The translations under genes were made by a program, and so were the position numbers. A stretch of 64,000 bases of DNA, taken from assembly GCA_958009055.1 (NCBI GenBank), contig OY253653.1, positions 744,001 to 808,000 on the forward strand. The letters run 5' to 3'. The notes under the pieces were generated by a model, which had not been told where the DNA came from, searched no databases, and saw only the letters and a list, made by a program, of their open reading frames with translations. Origin of the DNA: Choricystis sp. odSpoLacu1 (Eukaryota > Chlorophyta > Trebouxiophyceae). Position 1 is the first letter of the stretch; each line of letters opens with the position of its first letter. Shown here in pieces: positions 9,810-20,554 of this stretch.

Positions 9810-12800
9810 CTACTCGCTCAACGTCAGCGCCGCCACCGCGGACCGCACCTCCCCCCCATCGCGCGCGCCGCACACGACGCGGGCAAACGTGGACACATCC
9901 TCTCCAGGCGCCACCGCTGCATCGTTGCCACCCGCCGCATCGGCTTCATCGATGCGGGCTTGCAGGTCGGCCAGCACGTCGGGCGGGGCGCCGGCTTCGG
10001 TTGCATCTGTGGCTAAACGCAGCCAGGCCGCGAGCGCGACGCCGTGGTTGCCGACGCGCGCGTTGCGCGCGGCGGACGAGCGCGCCAGCGCGTCCGCGTG
10101 GCGGGCGTCCAGGGGGAGGCCGGCCGCGTGGCGCGCCAGGCGGGCCGCGGTGGGTGGGGAGGCGGCGGCGGCGGCGGCTTGGCAGAGGAGGGCGGCGGCG
10201 GAGTAGCAGGCGGCGCGCGCAGCGGCGCGCGCGTCGCCGCGCGAACGCGCTGCGGCCAACGCCGCCTCGAACGAGGCGGCTGCCGCCTCCCAGTCGCCTG
10301 CTTCCATGAGGGCTTCCCCGGTGCCGGGGGGTGGAGCGTCGGGCGAGGGCGGCGTGGGGCTGGGGGCAGGAGGCGCGGCTGTCGGTGCGGGGGGCGGTGG
10401 CAGCGGCGCCACCTCCTCCTCCCCAAAATCGTCGGGCAACGCGGCGCGCGGGAGCGGCGCCCCAGGGGCGCGCGCCAGGCGTGGCGCCGCCACGAATCCG
10501 CCCGTGGCTCGGGGGCCGGGGCCGGCGCCATCATCGTCATCGCTCGAGTCGGCCGCGGCAAACCCGCGTGCCCACGGCGCGGCGCCCCCGCCACTCCATC
10601 CACGTCCCAGCGGCGCCAGCCGCAACCCCGCCGCCGCCGCGCGCAGGGCGTCCACGTCCGGCTTGGGCACCTCCCCTGAGGACGCGGTGCGGATGACGAT
10701 CTTGATGAACCGGGCGGCGGCGGCGGTGGTGGGGGCGGAGGAGGCGACGGACTGGTCGTCGCTGTCGCTGCCTCCGCCGCTCGCCCCCGCGCCGCCCCCT
10801 CCAAACGAGCCCCCCCCAAACCCGTCCGCCCAGGCCGCCCGGGCGGCCGCCTGGGCGGCGGTCTCCCCTGCGACAGACCGGGGGGACGCGTCGTCGTCGT
10901 CGGCCACGGCGCCGCGCGCACCCGGCGGCAGCAGCGCAGTGAACGCCGACGCACCCGACAGAGCCGGCAGCGCGCCCCCCGCATCCGCGCCTCCCGGGGC
11001 GGGGGGCGCGGTGGCGGGCGGGCAGGCGCCGGGCGGGGCCAGGGTGATGGGTGGGGAGGGTCCGGCGTCGCCTGTGTCTGCGCCGACTCCCACACGCCAG
11101 TCGCCGCGCAGCGGCACACCCCCCAGCGCGGTCGCCCGCCGCCACGCGGGCCCCAGCGCGTCCGCCAGGGCGGTGGCGGCCGGGTCGGCCGTGCCGCGGG
11201 ACGCCAGGGCGTCGACGTCGCCCAGGGCGGCGGCCAGGGCGGCGGCTGTGGCGGGGGAGGAGGCGGCCGCGGCCGCCGCGGTCACCGCGCCGACCGACGC
11301 GGCCACACGGGACAACTCCAGGGCGGCATCCGCCCCAGCAGCTTGTGCTGCCGCCAGCGCGTCCCGCCAGTCGCCCGCCAGGGCGCGCGCGGCGGCTCGG
11401 TCGGCGTCGCTGGCCGCGCCGGCTGCGCCGCCCGCGCGCACGGCCGCGAGCGCGGCCGCCTCTGTCGCGCACCCCGCGCCTGCAAGAGCGGTCAGCAGGG
11501 ACGCGCGCGCGCCGCCGCCCGCGTCGTACGCGGTCAACAGGGCCCAGATCTCGGCCCGCGCTCGTCGCCCCCCCCCCCGGCAGCAGGCCGCGCGCCGCGG
11601 CGGTCGCCCACGCGAGCGCGAGCGGCGTCGCGAGGGGCACCGCCCTGTGCGCGACGGCCGCGCCGCCGCCGCCGCCGCCCGCGGTGCGGCGGCCGGCGCC
11701 ACCGCCACGCACAACGAGCAGCCTGTCGGGTGGGGCGGCGGCCAGGGAGGACGGGGAGGGGCCACCCAGGGAGGCGAGGGGGCGGAGCGTGCCGTCCCAG
11801 CCGGCGGTGAAGACGCGGCCGCCAGCATCCACTGTCAGCAGCAGCGGCCCCGCCCACAGGGTGCCGGTCAGGGGGGCCGCCCCACTGCCACCCGACGGAA
11901 ACACGGCCAACGGCACCAGGGCGGCGGACGCGAGGACGAGGCGGTGTGTGGTGAGAATCGCGGCAGCGACCGACGCGCGCGCGGCGCCCGCGTCGGCGTC
12001 GAGGGGGGGGGCGCCACCGCTGAGGGGGGACGCGTCGCCGCCACCTGCCCGGCAGTCAGACTCCACCAGGCTCTGCCACGCGACATCCAGCACGGTTTCG
12101 CGGGGGGACATGGTGAGCGTGCGGGCAGCAGTCAGCGTGCGCCCGCTCAACTCACCGAGACACAGCGGCGCCCCCGGCCCGCCCTGCCACGCCACGACGC
12201 CGGGACCAGTGGTGGACGCACCATCAGTCGCCCCCGCGCGCGGCAGCTCGCCCCCGCGCGGCAGCTCGCCCCAGGCAGGGCCCGGGAAGATGGAGGCCGC
12301 CCCCCCCGGCGGCAGCGCGTGCGTGCGGCGCGGCGGAGGGGCCGCGTCGGCGTGGGTGACTGTGTAAACGTCAACTTTCGAACCACCAGGGGATAACACA
12401 GCCAGCATACCATCATCCGGCCCCGCAAACGTGCCCCCCACCGCGGGCGCGGTCCAGGCGGGCGGTGGCGGCGCAAGCGGCGCGCCGCCCGCGGCCGCGG
12501 TCGCGGGCGCCACCAGCAGCGTGAACGCGCCGCCGCGGCGGGGGCGGGTGGGTGCAGCACGATCGCCAGACTGCACAAGCGGTGGTCCATCAAAGAACAC
12601 GGCCCACGCGCGGCGGGAGGGGGAGTGGAGCAGCGCGGCTGGGGCCAACGGGGCGCCGCCCGCCGCAGCAGGCAGCTCGCACACGCGGGCGGGGGCGCCT
12701 CCGCCTGCCGGAGCTGCACACAACCAGCCACCATCGATGAGGTAGACGGGGGCGGGCAGGCAGGCCACGGGCGGGCGGTAGAAGGGGAGGGGTGTGTGCA

Positions 12801-14295
12801 CGCGCGCGGTCGGCGGCGCGCGCGCTCCGGCCCCCGGCAGGCACACGACGCCGACGCGGGTGCCGGCCGCGGCTGCCGCGGCGGCGGCGGGGGGAAGGTG
12901 GCCGCGCAGCGTGCCGGCGGCGGCGTCGTGGGGGGGTGGATCACGAATCAAGGCCAGCAGGCCGCTGCGCGGGTGGATGAGGCCACACCGCAGCGGCGCG
13001 CCACCCGTCCCGGCCAGCGTGGCGGGAGGCGGGGCGGGCGCCCGCGCCCAGGCAGCGCCACTGGGGCACGGCCACACCGACCATGCAGCGGTGGCGAGGG
13101 CGGCGGACGGCGCGGGTTGGGTGGTGGAACCACCACGCGCACCCACCCACACCAGGGCGCCGCCCCCCCCCGAGAAGCCAAAAGCGCGAGGGGAGCAGCC
13201 GGCAGGCAGGGCGTCATGCCCCACGACGGTGGGGGGGGGCGCGGCCCGAGGCGGCGAGGAGGACGACGCCACGCGAGGGGCCCGCGTCAGCGGCGACGAG
13301 CGCGCCACCGGCAATACCCCCATGCGCCGCCACCGCCAGGCGGGGCGGGGGGGCGCCCTGTGCACCGACAATGTCGGGTGGAGGGGGCGCGTTCTGGGGG
13401 GCGAGGGCCAGGCCCCACAGGCAGGCCAAGCTGGACGCCGCGCCCGTGCGCGCGGCCGACGGGGGGGCAAGGGCCGCGTGTGCTGCGAGTGATCCATCCA
13501 CCCCCAGCGTCAGGATGCAGCCTGCATCGGTGGGGTGGGGGACCAGCCCCGCCAGGGGGCGCTTGCCCTCCCACTTGACCCGGGCGCCCGGGCGGTCGAC
13601 GGGGGCGGTGGGGGTGGTAGGGGTGGGGACGGCCGCGGGCGCGGCGCGCAGGTGTACGCCCCCGGGCGGACAATAGAAAACGACGGGCGCCTCCCCCGCC
13701 GTCACAGCGACGAGCACAGAGGTGTACAGTTTGTCCGCCGCCTTGTCCTGGGGCGGCACGACGCGGCGGGGGGTCCAGGCGGCCGTGTCGAAAACGGTGA
13801 CTGCACGATCCGACGTGACGACGGCCAGCGTGCCGCCGCGCGGGGAGTAGGCCGCGCCCGCGGGGGGGCCGCCTCCCGCCACGTCTCCGGCCGCGGTGCG
13901 GGCGCCGGTGTGGAGGTCGTACTCGGCGACGGCGCCGGGGGTGGCCTGTGGGGAGGAGGGAAGGTGCGGGTGAGAGCTTGGGTGCACGAGGCAGAAAAAA
14001 ACTCCAACAAACACACAAAAAAAAACACTCACCACAGCCACAGCGGGTTTCAAAGGGTGCACCGCAGCGCAGGACGCGCTCAAGCCGGCTGGCAGGCGGG
14101 TGGCGTCGACCTGTGGCGTGGGGAGGAGAGGTGGGTTGGGGATGCCCCGGGCATCAGCACACGCGGCCCCCGCCTTGCTGCTCGCATCCCTCCACACCGC
14201 CCGCGCATCACGCCCACTCCCACGCTCACATTGAACATGGACCCAAAGTCGACGTCGCCCAGCGGCACGGGCGGCGCGCCCTCGTCGGTCGTCAT
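9810..14295 (-). CDS. TWD40-2: TWD40-2 subunit of the TSET/TPLATE endocytic complex
   Basis: WD40-rich adaptor-like protein of the TSET complex (plasma-membrane endocytosis in plants). Exon 1 is 14295-14230, exon 2 14110-14033, exon 3 13945-9810, all joined in phase 0. Family blocks recognised: [64 protein letters not shown] ... GWDGTLRPL, and a C-terminal [14 protein letters not shown] block matching the plant KRIQIRIRD region, then a TPR-like tail ([20 protein letters not shown]). Total about 1,425 aa. Frame breaks at G9 (about 13232-13240) and C11 (11568-11578). It ends at [16 protein letters not shown] and lacks the Cys-rich finger that follows in the plant protein. Confidence 0.82.
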
Positions 14296-14310
14296 TTGCC
14301 CGATGCGCGA

Positions 14311-14445
14311 TGTGTGTGTGTGTGTGTGTGTGTGTTTGTGTGTGTGTGTGCGCGTGTGTGTGTGTGTGTGTGTTTGTGTGTGTGTGTGCGCGCGTGTGTG
14401 TGTGTGTGTGTGTGTGCGTGTGTGTGCGTGCGAGTGTGTGTGCGT
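14311..14445. repeat. (TG)n/(CA)n microsatellite upstream of TWD40-2
   Basis: About 135 bp of TG repeat with few interruptions (tttg, gcgcg, gcgag). It starts 15 bp upstream of the TWD40-2 start codon, so it is (CA)n in the 5' UTR or promoter of that gene. It is Z-DNA-prone and length-unstable. Shorter copies lie in the CHZ-protein intron near 15237-15260. Confidence 0.9.
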
Positions 14446-14736
14446 TGGCCACACTCCCGGCAAAGGAGGAGGGACGGCGGCGCGGTGGCGCGGCACACCG
14501 TTGAGAAAAGCAGAGACTGTTTTTTTTCCTCGCTGTGCTGCGTGATCAACCACACACACGCCGACCATCGAGCCGCTGTCTGCACGATTCCGTGGAGACG
14601 TCCACACGGCTTGCCTGTCTCATCGTGTGCAAAAAAAAAAAACAAAGACAGGGGCCCACCTTTTTTTTGATTTCATGTGTCGACCTCACACACACAAACT
14701 CTCCCCCCCCCCCCCCCCCCTCTCCCTCCCTCTTTC
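14446..14736. other. Intergenic region with C18 run
   Basis: 5' flank of TWD40-2 and 3' flank of the CHZ gene. It contains A12 (about 14630-14642), T8 and an uninterrupted C18 run (14703-14720), a likely assembly weak point. No gene seen. Confidence 0.7.
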
Positions 14737-15000
14737 TCACCAGCTGTCGTCATCCGACCCCGCAGGCGCTGCGGCCGCATACTTGGCCGCCGCCGCCGCC
14801 GTCCCCCCAAACTGGGCCCGCCCCCGGCGCGCGCGGCGGCCGCCCGCGATGATGAGGGTGGGGTCGACCTCATCCCCCGACAACCCCTTGACGATCTCGG
14901 CCTCACCACCCGACCCGTCGCCCCCGTCGCCCGATGTCTTGGCCTTCTTCTTGGGGGGGGGGGCGGACGCGCCCGCGGCGGGGGCGGCGGGGGCGGCGTC

Positions 15001-15041
<41 letters not shown>

Positions 15042-15432
15042 TGCCATCGTCGTCGTCATCGTCGTCCGACAGGTCCTCGCTTTCATCGTCGTCCTCCTCA
15101 TCTTCCTCATCAGCCATAGCGGGCGCCTTGCCCTTGCCCTTGTCGAGGGGGGGGGCGGCGAGGGCGGGCGCCGCGTCGGGCGCGGCGGGAGCGGCGGCGA
15201 GCGCGTCGTCGGCCGCGGTCGTGGGGGCTGCAGTGATGTGTGTGTGTGTGTGTGTGCGTGAGTTGTGTGAGTGTGTATGTGTGGGTCGCGTGTGCAGGCG
15301 GCGGCGGGGGGCGGATGTTTTTTGAATGCCGGTGTCGCCGTTGCGAGCGCGCCCCTGCGCACACGCTCTCTCTCTCCCCCCCCACTCTGCAGCGATGTGT
15401 GTGTGTGTGCACTCACGTTTGGCGTCGGACAT
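14737..15432 (-). CDS. CHZ-domain histone chaperone-like acidic protein
   Basis: Small nuclear protein (168 aa). Exon 1 is 15432-15417 (MSDAK plus one base), the intron is 189 nt, and exon 2 is 15227-14737. A long Asp/Glu tract (GAC repeat, plus strand about 15002-15066) is followed by a basic PPPKKKAKT nuclear-localisation-like motif and then EIVKGLSGDEVDPTLIIAGG with RRARRG. The last block fits the CHZ motif (DP..I...RRTRGK) of chaperones that bind H2A.Z-H2B. Splicing to phase 1 gives a seamless frame. Divergent from ATG18, 184 bp between ATGs. Confidence 0.7.
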
Positions 15433-15616
15433 CGTGTTGAAGGGTTTCGCACAAGCAGATGAAAAAAAACAATGAAAGTGAATTGGCAGAGCTTCGCCGT
15501 TTTTTGTGGGGGACACCCCCGCCGCGTCCCCCGCGAGACACCCGCGCGCCCCAACCCACCACCGCGACACGTGCACATTCACCTACACTCCCTGTCGTCA
15601 ACAACACACACACCGC

Positions 15617-16837
15617 ATGGGCGACCCGTTTATCTCCGTCTCCTTCAACCAGGACGGCACCGCGCTCGCGGGCGCGACGCGGGCGGGCCTGCGCGCCTAC
15701 TCGGTGGGCTGTGGGGGAGCTGTGGCTGAAGTGGTACGAGAGAAAGAGGGAGAGAGGCGGAGGCGGGTGGTGGTGTCGAGAGAGAGGCTGGAGGCATTCG
15801 CGTCGACCGACTCGCTCCTCCCCTTCCCCACACAGCTGCGCCACGAATCCACCCCGCCCGCTGGCTACGCCCTCGCCGCCATGCTCTTCCGCACCAACGT
15901 GTTTGCCCTGGTGGGCGGTGGCCCCACCCCCGCCACCCCCCCCCACCGCGTGCTTGTGTGGGACGGCGCGGCGCGGCAGGCGGCGGGCGAGCTCTCGTTT
16001 CGGTCGGCAGTGACAGCCGTCGCCCTGCGCCGCGACGCGGTCGCCGTCGCCCTGGCTCACCGCTCCCTGCTGTACTCTCTCTCCGACCTGCGCCTGGTGG
16101 CGGCAGCCGACACGGGGCCGAACAATGGCGGCGCCCTGGCGTTGGCCTCCGGCCCGCGCCGCGTATTTGCCGCGCCCGCCCCCACGCGCGGCGCGGTCCG
16201 AGTCGAGCACGTCGACGCCGGCCGCTCCGTCTTCGTGGCGGCACACACGTCCAGGGTGGCAGCCCTCGTGCTATCTGCGGATGGTGGGCTGCTGGCCACG
16301 GTGTCGGCGCGGGGGACGACGGTGAGGGTCCACCGCACCGACGACGGCGCGCGGATAGCCGAGTTTCGACGGGGCGCCGACCCCGCCCTGCCGCGCGCCC
16401 TAGTGTTTGGCCCGTGTGGTGGTGGTAGTGGCACGACCTCGGGCCCCCTGTGGCTGGCGGCCGCGTCGGACAAAGGCACCGCCCACCTGTTTTGGGTGGG
16501 GCCGCCCAAGAAAAAGAGAGCCGCAGACTGCAGCGACGCCGCGTCGCCGTCGCCCTCCACCGCCACGCCCGCGTCCCGGGCGGCAGCGTCGGCACGTGCG
16601 CTGGCGACGCGGTTGGCGCCTTCACTCACTGCGCCTCGCTCGGTGGCCTCGTTCAAGCTGCCGCCAGGCAGCGCGCGCGGGTGCGCACTTGCGTTTTCGC
16701 CAGACGGGCGAGAAGTGCGCGTGGCGTCGGTGGCGGGTGGGTATGCGGCTCACGCAGTGCCGACTGGTCCCGATGGTGGTGAGGGCGCCCTCGAGGTCTC
16801 GGCGCTGGACATGATGGTGTTGCCGGCCGCGACGTGA
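15617..16837 (+). CDS. ATG18: PROPPIN autophagy protein ATG18/WIPI-like
   Basis: Seven-bladed beta-propeller that binds PI3P/PI(3,5)P2 at autophagic membranes. Seen: VSFNQDGTALAGAT (blade 1), RVLVWDG, AHTSRVAALVLSADGGLLAT and the phosphoinositide-binding motif EFRRG (consensus L/FRRG), then a blade-6/7 loop and GCALAFSPDGREV. Exon 1 15617-15733, intron 102 nt, exon 2 15836-16837. The intron length is a multiple of three and has no stop, so retention would keep the frame. Subtype (WIPI1/2 or WDR45-like) not resolved. Confidence 0.88.
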   Translation: MGDPFISVSFNQDGTALAGATRAGLRAYSVGCGGAVAEVVREKEGERRRRVVVSRERLEAFASTDSLLPFPTQLRHESTPPAGYALAAMLFRTNVFALVGGGPTPATPPHRVLVWDGAARQAAGELSFRSAVTAVALRRDAVAVALAHRSLLYSLSDLRLVAAADTGPNNGGALALASGPRRVFAAPAPTRGAVRVEHVDAGRSVFVAAHTSRVAALVLSADGGLLATVSARGTTVRVHRTDDGARIAEFRRGADPALPRALVFGPCGGGSGTTSGPLWLAAASDKGTAHLFWVGPPKKKRAADCSDAASPSPSTATPASRAAASARALATRLAPSLTAPRSVASFKLPPGSARGCALAFSPDGREVRVASVAGGYAAHAVPTGPDGGEGALEVSALDMMVLPAAT

Positions 16838-17007
16838 GAGAAGGGAGGGGTGTCGCGCAGGTGGTCTCGGCCTCTCCCCGACCGTGTTTGTAGCGTTGTC
16901 TGTTTTTTGCGTGTTCCTCTCACTCTCTCTCTCCTTTCCGCCCACATTCGCGTGTGTGTGCGACGGGAGAGGACGTGAGCGCACAACTGCCTGCTCGTCT
17001 CTCTACA

Positions 17008-18087
17008 ATGCACGCCGCCGCTGTGGCCCTGCGCTGCGGCGCCGCCGCACGGCCTACCGGTGTCCCCCATTCAGCCCGGTGCCGGCTGCCCCCCCGTCCC
17101 GCGCCCCGCACCCCACACGCCCCGCTGCATGTTTCCACCGCCACCGCTGCCACCTCCAGCGGCGGCCTGCTGGGATCCTCCGGACCGCCGTCCGATGGCG
17201 GCGTCGCGGCCGTCACCGCGACGGCCGCGGTCGCGGGCGCCGTCACCGCGTGGAAGGCGGGCCTGGTGGGAGCTCTTGTGGTGAGAGAGAGAGAGAGTGG
17301 GGCAGAGAGAGAGAGAGAGAGAAGTTGGAAGAATGATCGCGCGCGCCACCCTTTTCACCCTCCCCCTTTTCCCCTCCCCTCCACACACCACCAGGCCGCC
17401 CTCGAAGGCTCCGCCCTGGCCGCCGCCGTGCCCGCCTTCTCCCTGGTCTTCCTGTCCGAAATAGGGGACAAAACCTTCTTCCTGGCCGCCCTGCTCGCCG
17501 CCCGCGTCGGCCGCCGCGCCGCGTTTGCCGGCTCCGTCGGCGCCCTCGCCCTCATGTCAATCATCTCGGCCGCCATCGGCGCCGCCTGCCGCAAAGTGCC
17601 CGACGCGGTGGCCTCCTCCCTACCCCTGTCCACGTGGGCGTCGACCGCCTGCCTCGTCTGGTTTGGTGTCTCCACCCTGCGCGCCGCCCTGGTCCTGCCC
17701 CCCGGCCCGTCTCGTGCCTCCGACGGCACCGCATCTGACGACTTCGAACTGTCGGAAGCGGAGGACGCGCTGGCCGAGGCGGAGAAAGAGGGGCGTGTGT
17801 CGTCGGCCGTGGCCGCGCCATCGTGGCTCACGCTGTGGGAGGTCGGCTCCCTCATCTTCCTCGCCGAGTGGGGCGACAGGTCCATGCTAGCCACCATCGC
17901 CCTGGCCGCCGCCCAGGGCCCCGTCGGTGTGGCGGTGGGTGCGACTGCCGGGCACACTGTGGCCACCGCGGGCGCTGTGCTGGGCGGCGCCATCGTCAGT
18001 GAGTTTGTCAGCGAACGCGTGATTGGGATCGTGGGAGGGGTGCTGTTCCTGCTGTTTGCGGTGGCCACGCTGGCGGGGTGGTTGTGA
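17008..18087 (+). CDS. Plastid GDT1/UPF0016 cation transporter, PAM71/CMT1-like
   Basis: Membrane Mn2+/Ca2+ transporter of the plastid. Both family signatures E-x-G-D-K/R are present: SEIGDKTFFLAALL in the first half and AEWGDRSMLATIAL in the second, each in a hydrophobic helix, separated by an acidic loop (DDFELSEAEDALAEAEKE). A long basic/Ser/Thr-rich N-terminus looks like a transit peptide. Exon 1 17008-17280, intron 114 nt, exon 2 17395-18087. Two plastid homologues exist in plants (thylakoid PAM71, envelope CMT1); I cannot separate them here. Confidence 0.9.
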   Translation: MHAAAVALRCGAAARPTGVPHSARCRLPPRPAPRTPHAPLHVSTATAATSSGGLLGSSGPPSDGGVAAVTATAAVAGAVTAWKAGLVGALVVRERESGAERERERSWKNDRARHPFHPPPFPLPSTHHQAALEGSALAAAVPAFSLVFLSEIGDKTFFLAALLAARVGRRAAFAGSVGALALMSIISAAIGAACRKVPDAVASSLPLSTWASTACLVWFGVSTLRAALVLPPGPSRASDGTASDDFELSEAEDALAEAEKEGRVSSAVAAPSWLTLWEVGSLIFLAEWGDRSMLATIALAAAQGPVGVAVGATAGHTVATAGAVLGGAIVSEFVSERVIGIVGGVLFLLFAVATLAGWL

Positions 18088-18433
18088 AAGAGGGAGAGGT
18101 GGGGTGCGGGACAAAGGGCTGTAAAACACGCCTTAAGTTTTGGTTTGTCCGCCCCCGTGTGTGCGTGGCAAACTTGAAACAAGAGTGCGAGGCGGACGGC
18201 GTGCGGAGAGCGACGTTTGTGCAGTGCGACGCCCGTGCCACGCGGAGAGCCGCACGTTTGGTCAAAAAAGGGTCGTGGGCTGAACGACCGCTGCCACCCT
18301 TGCAAAACTGCGACGACGTTTTGTGGGCGTCGTGCTCTCTCCCCCGTCCCCCCCGCCCTCTCCACGCGCTCCCGCCACGCATTGGCTTGTGGCCGCGCGT
18401 GTTCACGCACCCCCATCGCGCGCACTACTCCCA
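18088..18433. other. Intergenic region between PAM71-like and GPDH genes
   Basis: 346 bp holding the 3' end of one gene and the promoter/5' UTR of the next on the same strand. Short inverted repeats are visible (for example GGTCGT...ACGACC near 18268-18288). No tRNA or ORF that I can support. Confidence 0.5.
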
Positions 18434-19960
18434 ATGCAGCCCCGGGGCGCAGGCACGCCGTCCACGAGCGGCGTTTTTCGCGCCGGCCGGACGCCGCCAC
18501 GCGTGCCCGCGCCGCCCGCCCGCGCGCCGCTTCGGCCTCCGGCACCGCACCTGACGCAGAAAAATGTGACCTGTCTCCAGCCATCGGGGGGCGCCTCACC
18601 GCGCCCCCCCTGTGTGACCGCGGCAACCGCCGACGCGGCGCCGCGCCCGCCCCTTGACGACCACCCGCCCGAAGCTGGCGTCCTGCCGCCAGCTGCAGTT
18701 GCCCTGGCGGATGGGGATGCGTCCAGTGCGCCTGCATCATCCGCGTCCGACGCTGCTGGCGCCGCCGCGGTCGCGTCCGCAGTGGCAGCCGCCGCGGCCG
18801 CGGCCGCCGCGGGAGGCGTTGCCGCCGACGCGTCTCCAGGCAGCCTGCTCTACCCTCCCGACGAGCGGTCAAACATCCGTGACTCGTGGGACTCGATTAT
18901 GAGGTGGTCCCGCAAAACGTGGCGCGACGGCGAGAAAGGGGCGACCGCGCTGGAGCGGTGCGACAAGATCGCCGTCTTTGGCGGCGGCTCGTTTGGCACT
19001 GCCATGGCGGTCGCCCTGGCCCGCCAAAAACCCACCCTGGACGTGTGCCTGCTGCTGCGGGACGCGTACGTGTGCCGCGATATCAACGAGAGGCACGTGA
19101 ATGAAAGGTACCTGCCTGGGAGGACGCTCCCTCTGAACGTGCGCGCCACCACCGACCCTCGCGAAGCCATCATCGGGGCCCAGTACGCGCTGCACGCGGT
19201 GCCGGTGCAGCATTCGCGCGCCTTTCTGGAGGCGGTGAAAGACGTGCTGCCTCCAGGCACGCCCATCGTCTCAGTGTCCAAAGGACTGGAAGTCGGCACC
19301 GGCCAGATGCTGTCCGACCTCATCCCCTCCGCCCTGGGGCGCAAGCAGCCGACCGCGTTCCTGTCGGGCCCATCCTTTGCGGCTGAAGTGATGGATGGGC
19401 GGCCCACAGGCCTTGTCGCTGCATCGCGCGACAAAAAGCTCGGCCTTGCCCTCCAACAACTGCTCGCCTCCCCCGCCATGCGCATCAACACCACCACCGA
19501 CGTGGTGGGAGTCGAGCTGTGCGGCGCCCTGAAGAATGTGCTGGCGATTGCGGCGGGGATTGTCGAGGGGCTGGGCCTGGGCGCGAATGCCAAGGCGGCT
19601 CTTGTCTCGCAGGGGTGCGCCGAGATACGGTGGCTCGCCGCGAAAATGGGGGCCAAACCAGCCACCGTGGCCGGCCTCTCCGGCGTGGGCGACATCATGC
19701 TGACGTGCTATGGCGAACTGTCCCGCAACCGGGCTGTGGGGGTGCGGCTGGGGCGTGGCGAAACGCTGAGCGACATTCTCGCGTCGTCGTCTCAGGTCGC
19801 AGAAGGCGTCGCCACCGCGGGCGTCGTCGTCCGCCTCGCCCGCAAGTACAGGGTCGCCTTGCCCGTGCTGACGGCGGTGGCCCAGGTGCTGGACGGCGCC
19901 CTGTCCCCCGCGGAGGCGGTGGCGGCGGTCATGGCGTTGCCCCAGATTGAGGAGCGGTGA
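18434..19960 (+). CDS. GLY1: Plastid NAD-dependent glycerol-3-phosphate dehydrogenase (GLY1/SFD1 type)
   Basis: Reduces dihydroxyacetone phosphate to glycerol-3-phosphate for plastid glycerolipid synthesis. The Rossmann motif is VFGGGSFGTAMA, followed by HAVPVQHSRAFLE, SVSKGLEVGTG, SGPSFAAEVM, GVELCGALKNVLAIAAGIVE (catalytic Lys in GALKN) and GLSGVGDIMLTC; the end is MALPQIEER, as in plant GLY1. No intron. I choose the ATG at 18434, which gives a basic transit-like N-terminus and then an Ala-rich linker of about 90 residues; an in-frame ATG at 18323 is possible. Confidence 0.93.
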   Translation: MQPRGAGTPSTSGVFRAGRTPPRVPAPPARAPLRPPAPHLTQKNVTCLQPSGGASPRPPCVTAATADAAPRPPLDDHPPEAGVLPPAAVALADGDASSAPASSASDAAGAAAVASAVAAAAAAAAAGGVAADASPGSLLYPPDERSNIRDSWDSIMRWSRKTWRDGEKGATALERCDKIAVFGGGSFGTAMAVALARQKPTLDVCLLLRDAYVCRDINERHVNERYLPGRTLPLNVRATTDPREAIIGAQYALHAVPVQHSRAFLEAVKDVLPPGTPIVSVSKGLEVGTGQMLSDLIPSALGRKQPTAFLSGPSFAAEVMDGRPTGLVAASRDKKLGLALQQLLASPAMRINTTTDVVGVELCGALKNVLAIAAGIVEGLGLGANAKAALVSQGCAEIRWLAAKMGAKPATVAGLSGVGDIMLTCYGELSRNRAVGVRLGRGETLSDILASSSQVAEGVATAGVVVRLARKYRVALPVLTAVAQVLDGALSPAEAVAAVMALPQIEER

Positions 19961-20554
19961 TTTTTTGGTTTTGGAGCGAGCGAGCGAGAGAAGTGCCGTG
20001 AAAGAGAGCAAAAAAGACACTGTCGCGCCCACACACACACGCATCCTTCGTTTGTTTCACGGGTGCAGGGTGCAGCGTTTGAACGTTATCATCCATCCCT
20101 CTCTCTCTCTCATTAACTCTCTCTCTGCGCGCGCTCTCTCCCACGGCCAAAAAAAAGTTTGGAAGCTTTTGCTTTTGCAAGTGCGTGGTGAAAAAGGCAG
20201 TAGCTTCTCGTTTGTGAGTGCAGGGGGTGGTCAGTAAACGTTTGACGTTGTGGTTGACGCCAGTAAATGAAAATGAAAAATTGAAACAAGGGGTGTGCGA
20301 GAGCACCCCCAAAAAAGTCACGCAAAACTCGACCGTGCCCACCACAATCGCCGTGGGCCTGGTAGCCTCCATCCTCATTTGATGAGGAACGGGAGGAGGA
20401 GCGCGAGGCGGGCGATGGGGCACGGCCGTTTTTTGCAAGGGGGGGAGGCTCGCACCCACTAGACTGTTCAAAGGGGAAAAAGGACACGCGTGTGCCTGGT
20501 GACCAAAACAAAAGCTGGAAACGTGTGCATCCCAGTTTATTGCCTTGCCGTTTT
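19961..20554. other. Intergenic region between convergent GPDH and LSD1-like genes
   Basis: 594 bp, lower GC than the genes, with CT/GA repeats. One compact hairpin with a GAGA loop (20290-20309) is followed by A6. A weak B-box-like string on the minus strand near 20445-20455 lacks any matching D-arm or anticodon arm, so I do not call a tRNA. Confidence 0.5.

Noticed and set aside
14311..14445. Telomere-like or CRISPR-like repeat
   Set aside because: A simple (TG)n microsatellite, neither a telomeric unit nor spaced repeats.
15734..15835. Introns that are multiples of three without stops (ATG18, PAM71-like, FLP, GET4, TL29) as regulated retention events
   Set aside because: Stops are rare at this GC and about one third of introns should be multiples of three by chance.
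20430..20520. Possible tRNA on the minus strand (B-box-like string)
   Set aside because: No acceptor stem, D-arm or anticodon arm could be formed around it.
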